6,058 bases of DNA from JAICWY01 sp964531205 (GTDB taxonomy: Bacteria > Vulcanimicrobiota > Vulcanimicrobiia > Vulcanimicrobiales > Vulcanimicrobiaceae): NCBI GenBank assembly GCA_964531205.1, contig CAZHGH010000135.1, positions 1 to 6,058 of the forward strand, written 5' to 3'. A program made the position numbers and the translations under genes. Position 1 is the first letter of the stretch; every line of letters begins with the position of its first letter. The notes under the pieces were generated by a model, which searched no databases, was not told the DNA's origin, and worked only from the letters and a program-made list of their open reading frames with translations. This document shows positions 6,054 through 6,058 of this stretch, piece after piece.

Positions 6054-6058
6054 AAAAC

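Noticed and set aside
6016..6058. C-terminal tail of an upstream minus-strand gene ending at TAG 6016-6018
   Set aside because: A frame is open from the right edge to this stop, but only 13 codons are visible, they are Arg/Ala-rich, and the AGGAG on the other strand argues equally for a plus-strand gene.
1..6058. CRISPR arrays, tRNA or rRNA genes, insertion sequences, toxin-antitoxin or phage genes
   Set aside because: No repeat-spacer pattern, structured RNA gene, transposase, terminal repeats or phage-like gene was seen; coding density by the four assigned genes leaves almost no space.

Overview
The window is a moderately GC-rich bacterial chromosomal segment with four protein-coding genes and very little non-coding DNA. 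An outer-membrane TonB-dependent receptor shows that the organism has a Gram-negative (diderm) envelope. The receptor's build is a signal peptide, a CarboxypepD_reg-like beta-sandwich, a plug and a large Tyr/Asn/Gly-rich barrel. That style is common in Acidobacteriota and in Eremiobacterota (WPS-2). From sequence feel alone I lean to the Eremiobacterota/soil-bacterium side, but this is a weak inference that I could not test.

Layout. (1) Positions 1-2747, minus strand: the TonB-dependent receptor, complete at its N-terminus and running off the left edge near its C-terminus. (2) Positions 2748-2869: a 122-base divergent intergenic region with two small inverted repeats and the receptor's ribosome binding site. 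(3) Positions 2870-3757, plus strand: a BtuF-like (COG0614-type) substrate-binding-fold protein without a signal peptide, carrying a C-x2-C motif. (4) Positions 3747-4946, minus strand: glycine C-acetyltransferase (kbl), convergent with the BtuF-like gene and overlapping its end by 11 bases. (5) Positions 4943-6004, minus strand: L-threonine 3-dehydrogenase (tdh), immediately upstream of kbl and joined to it by a GTGA stop/start overlap. (6) Positions 6005-6058: two identical perfect 12-base palindromes next to the tdh start, then a Shine-Dalgarno-like AGGAG on the plus strand. That site suggests another gene begins just past the right edge.

How the genes fit together. tdh and kbl form a two-gene operon that converts L-threonine plus NAD+ and CoA into glycine and acetyl-CoA through 2-amino-3-ketobutyrate. 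The receptor and the BtuF-like gene are divergent neighbours and could both relate to corrinoid or metal-chelate handling. However, no cobalamin riboswitch, permease or ATPase is visible here, so that link is only a suggestion.

Nothing in the window amounts to a clearly new biological system. The points most worth a second look are the paired palindromes upstream of tdh, a Cys-to-Asp change in the threonine dehydrogenase structural zinc site, the signal-less BtuF-like protein whose start leaves no room for a Shine-Dalgarno site, and the fully paired cysteines of the receptor.
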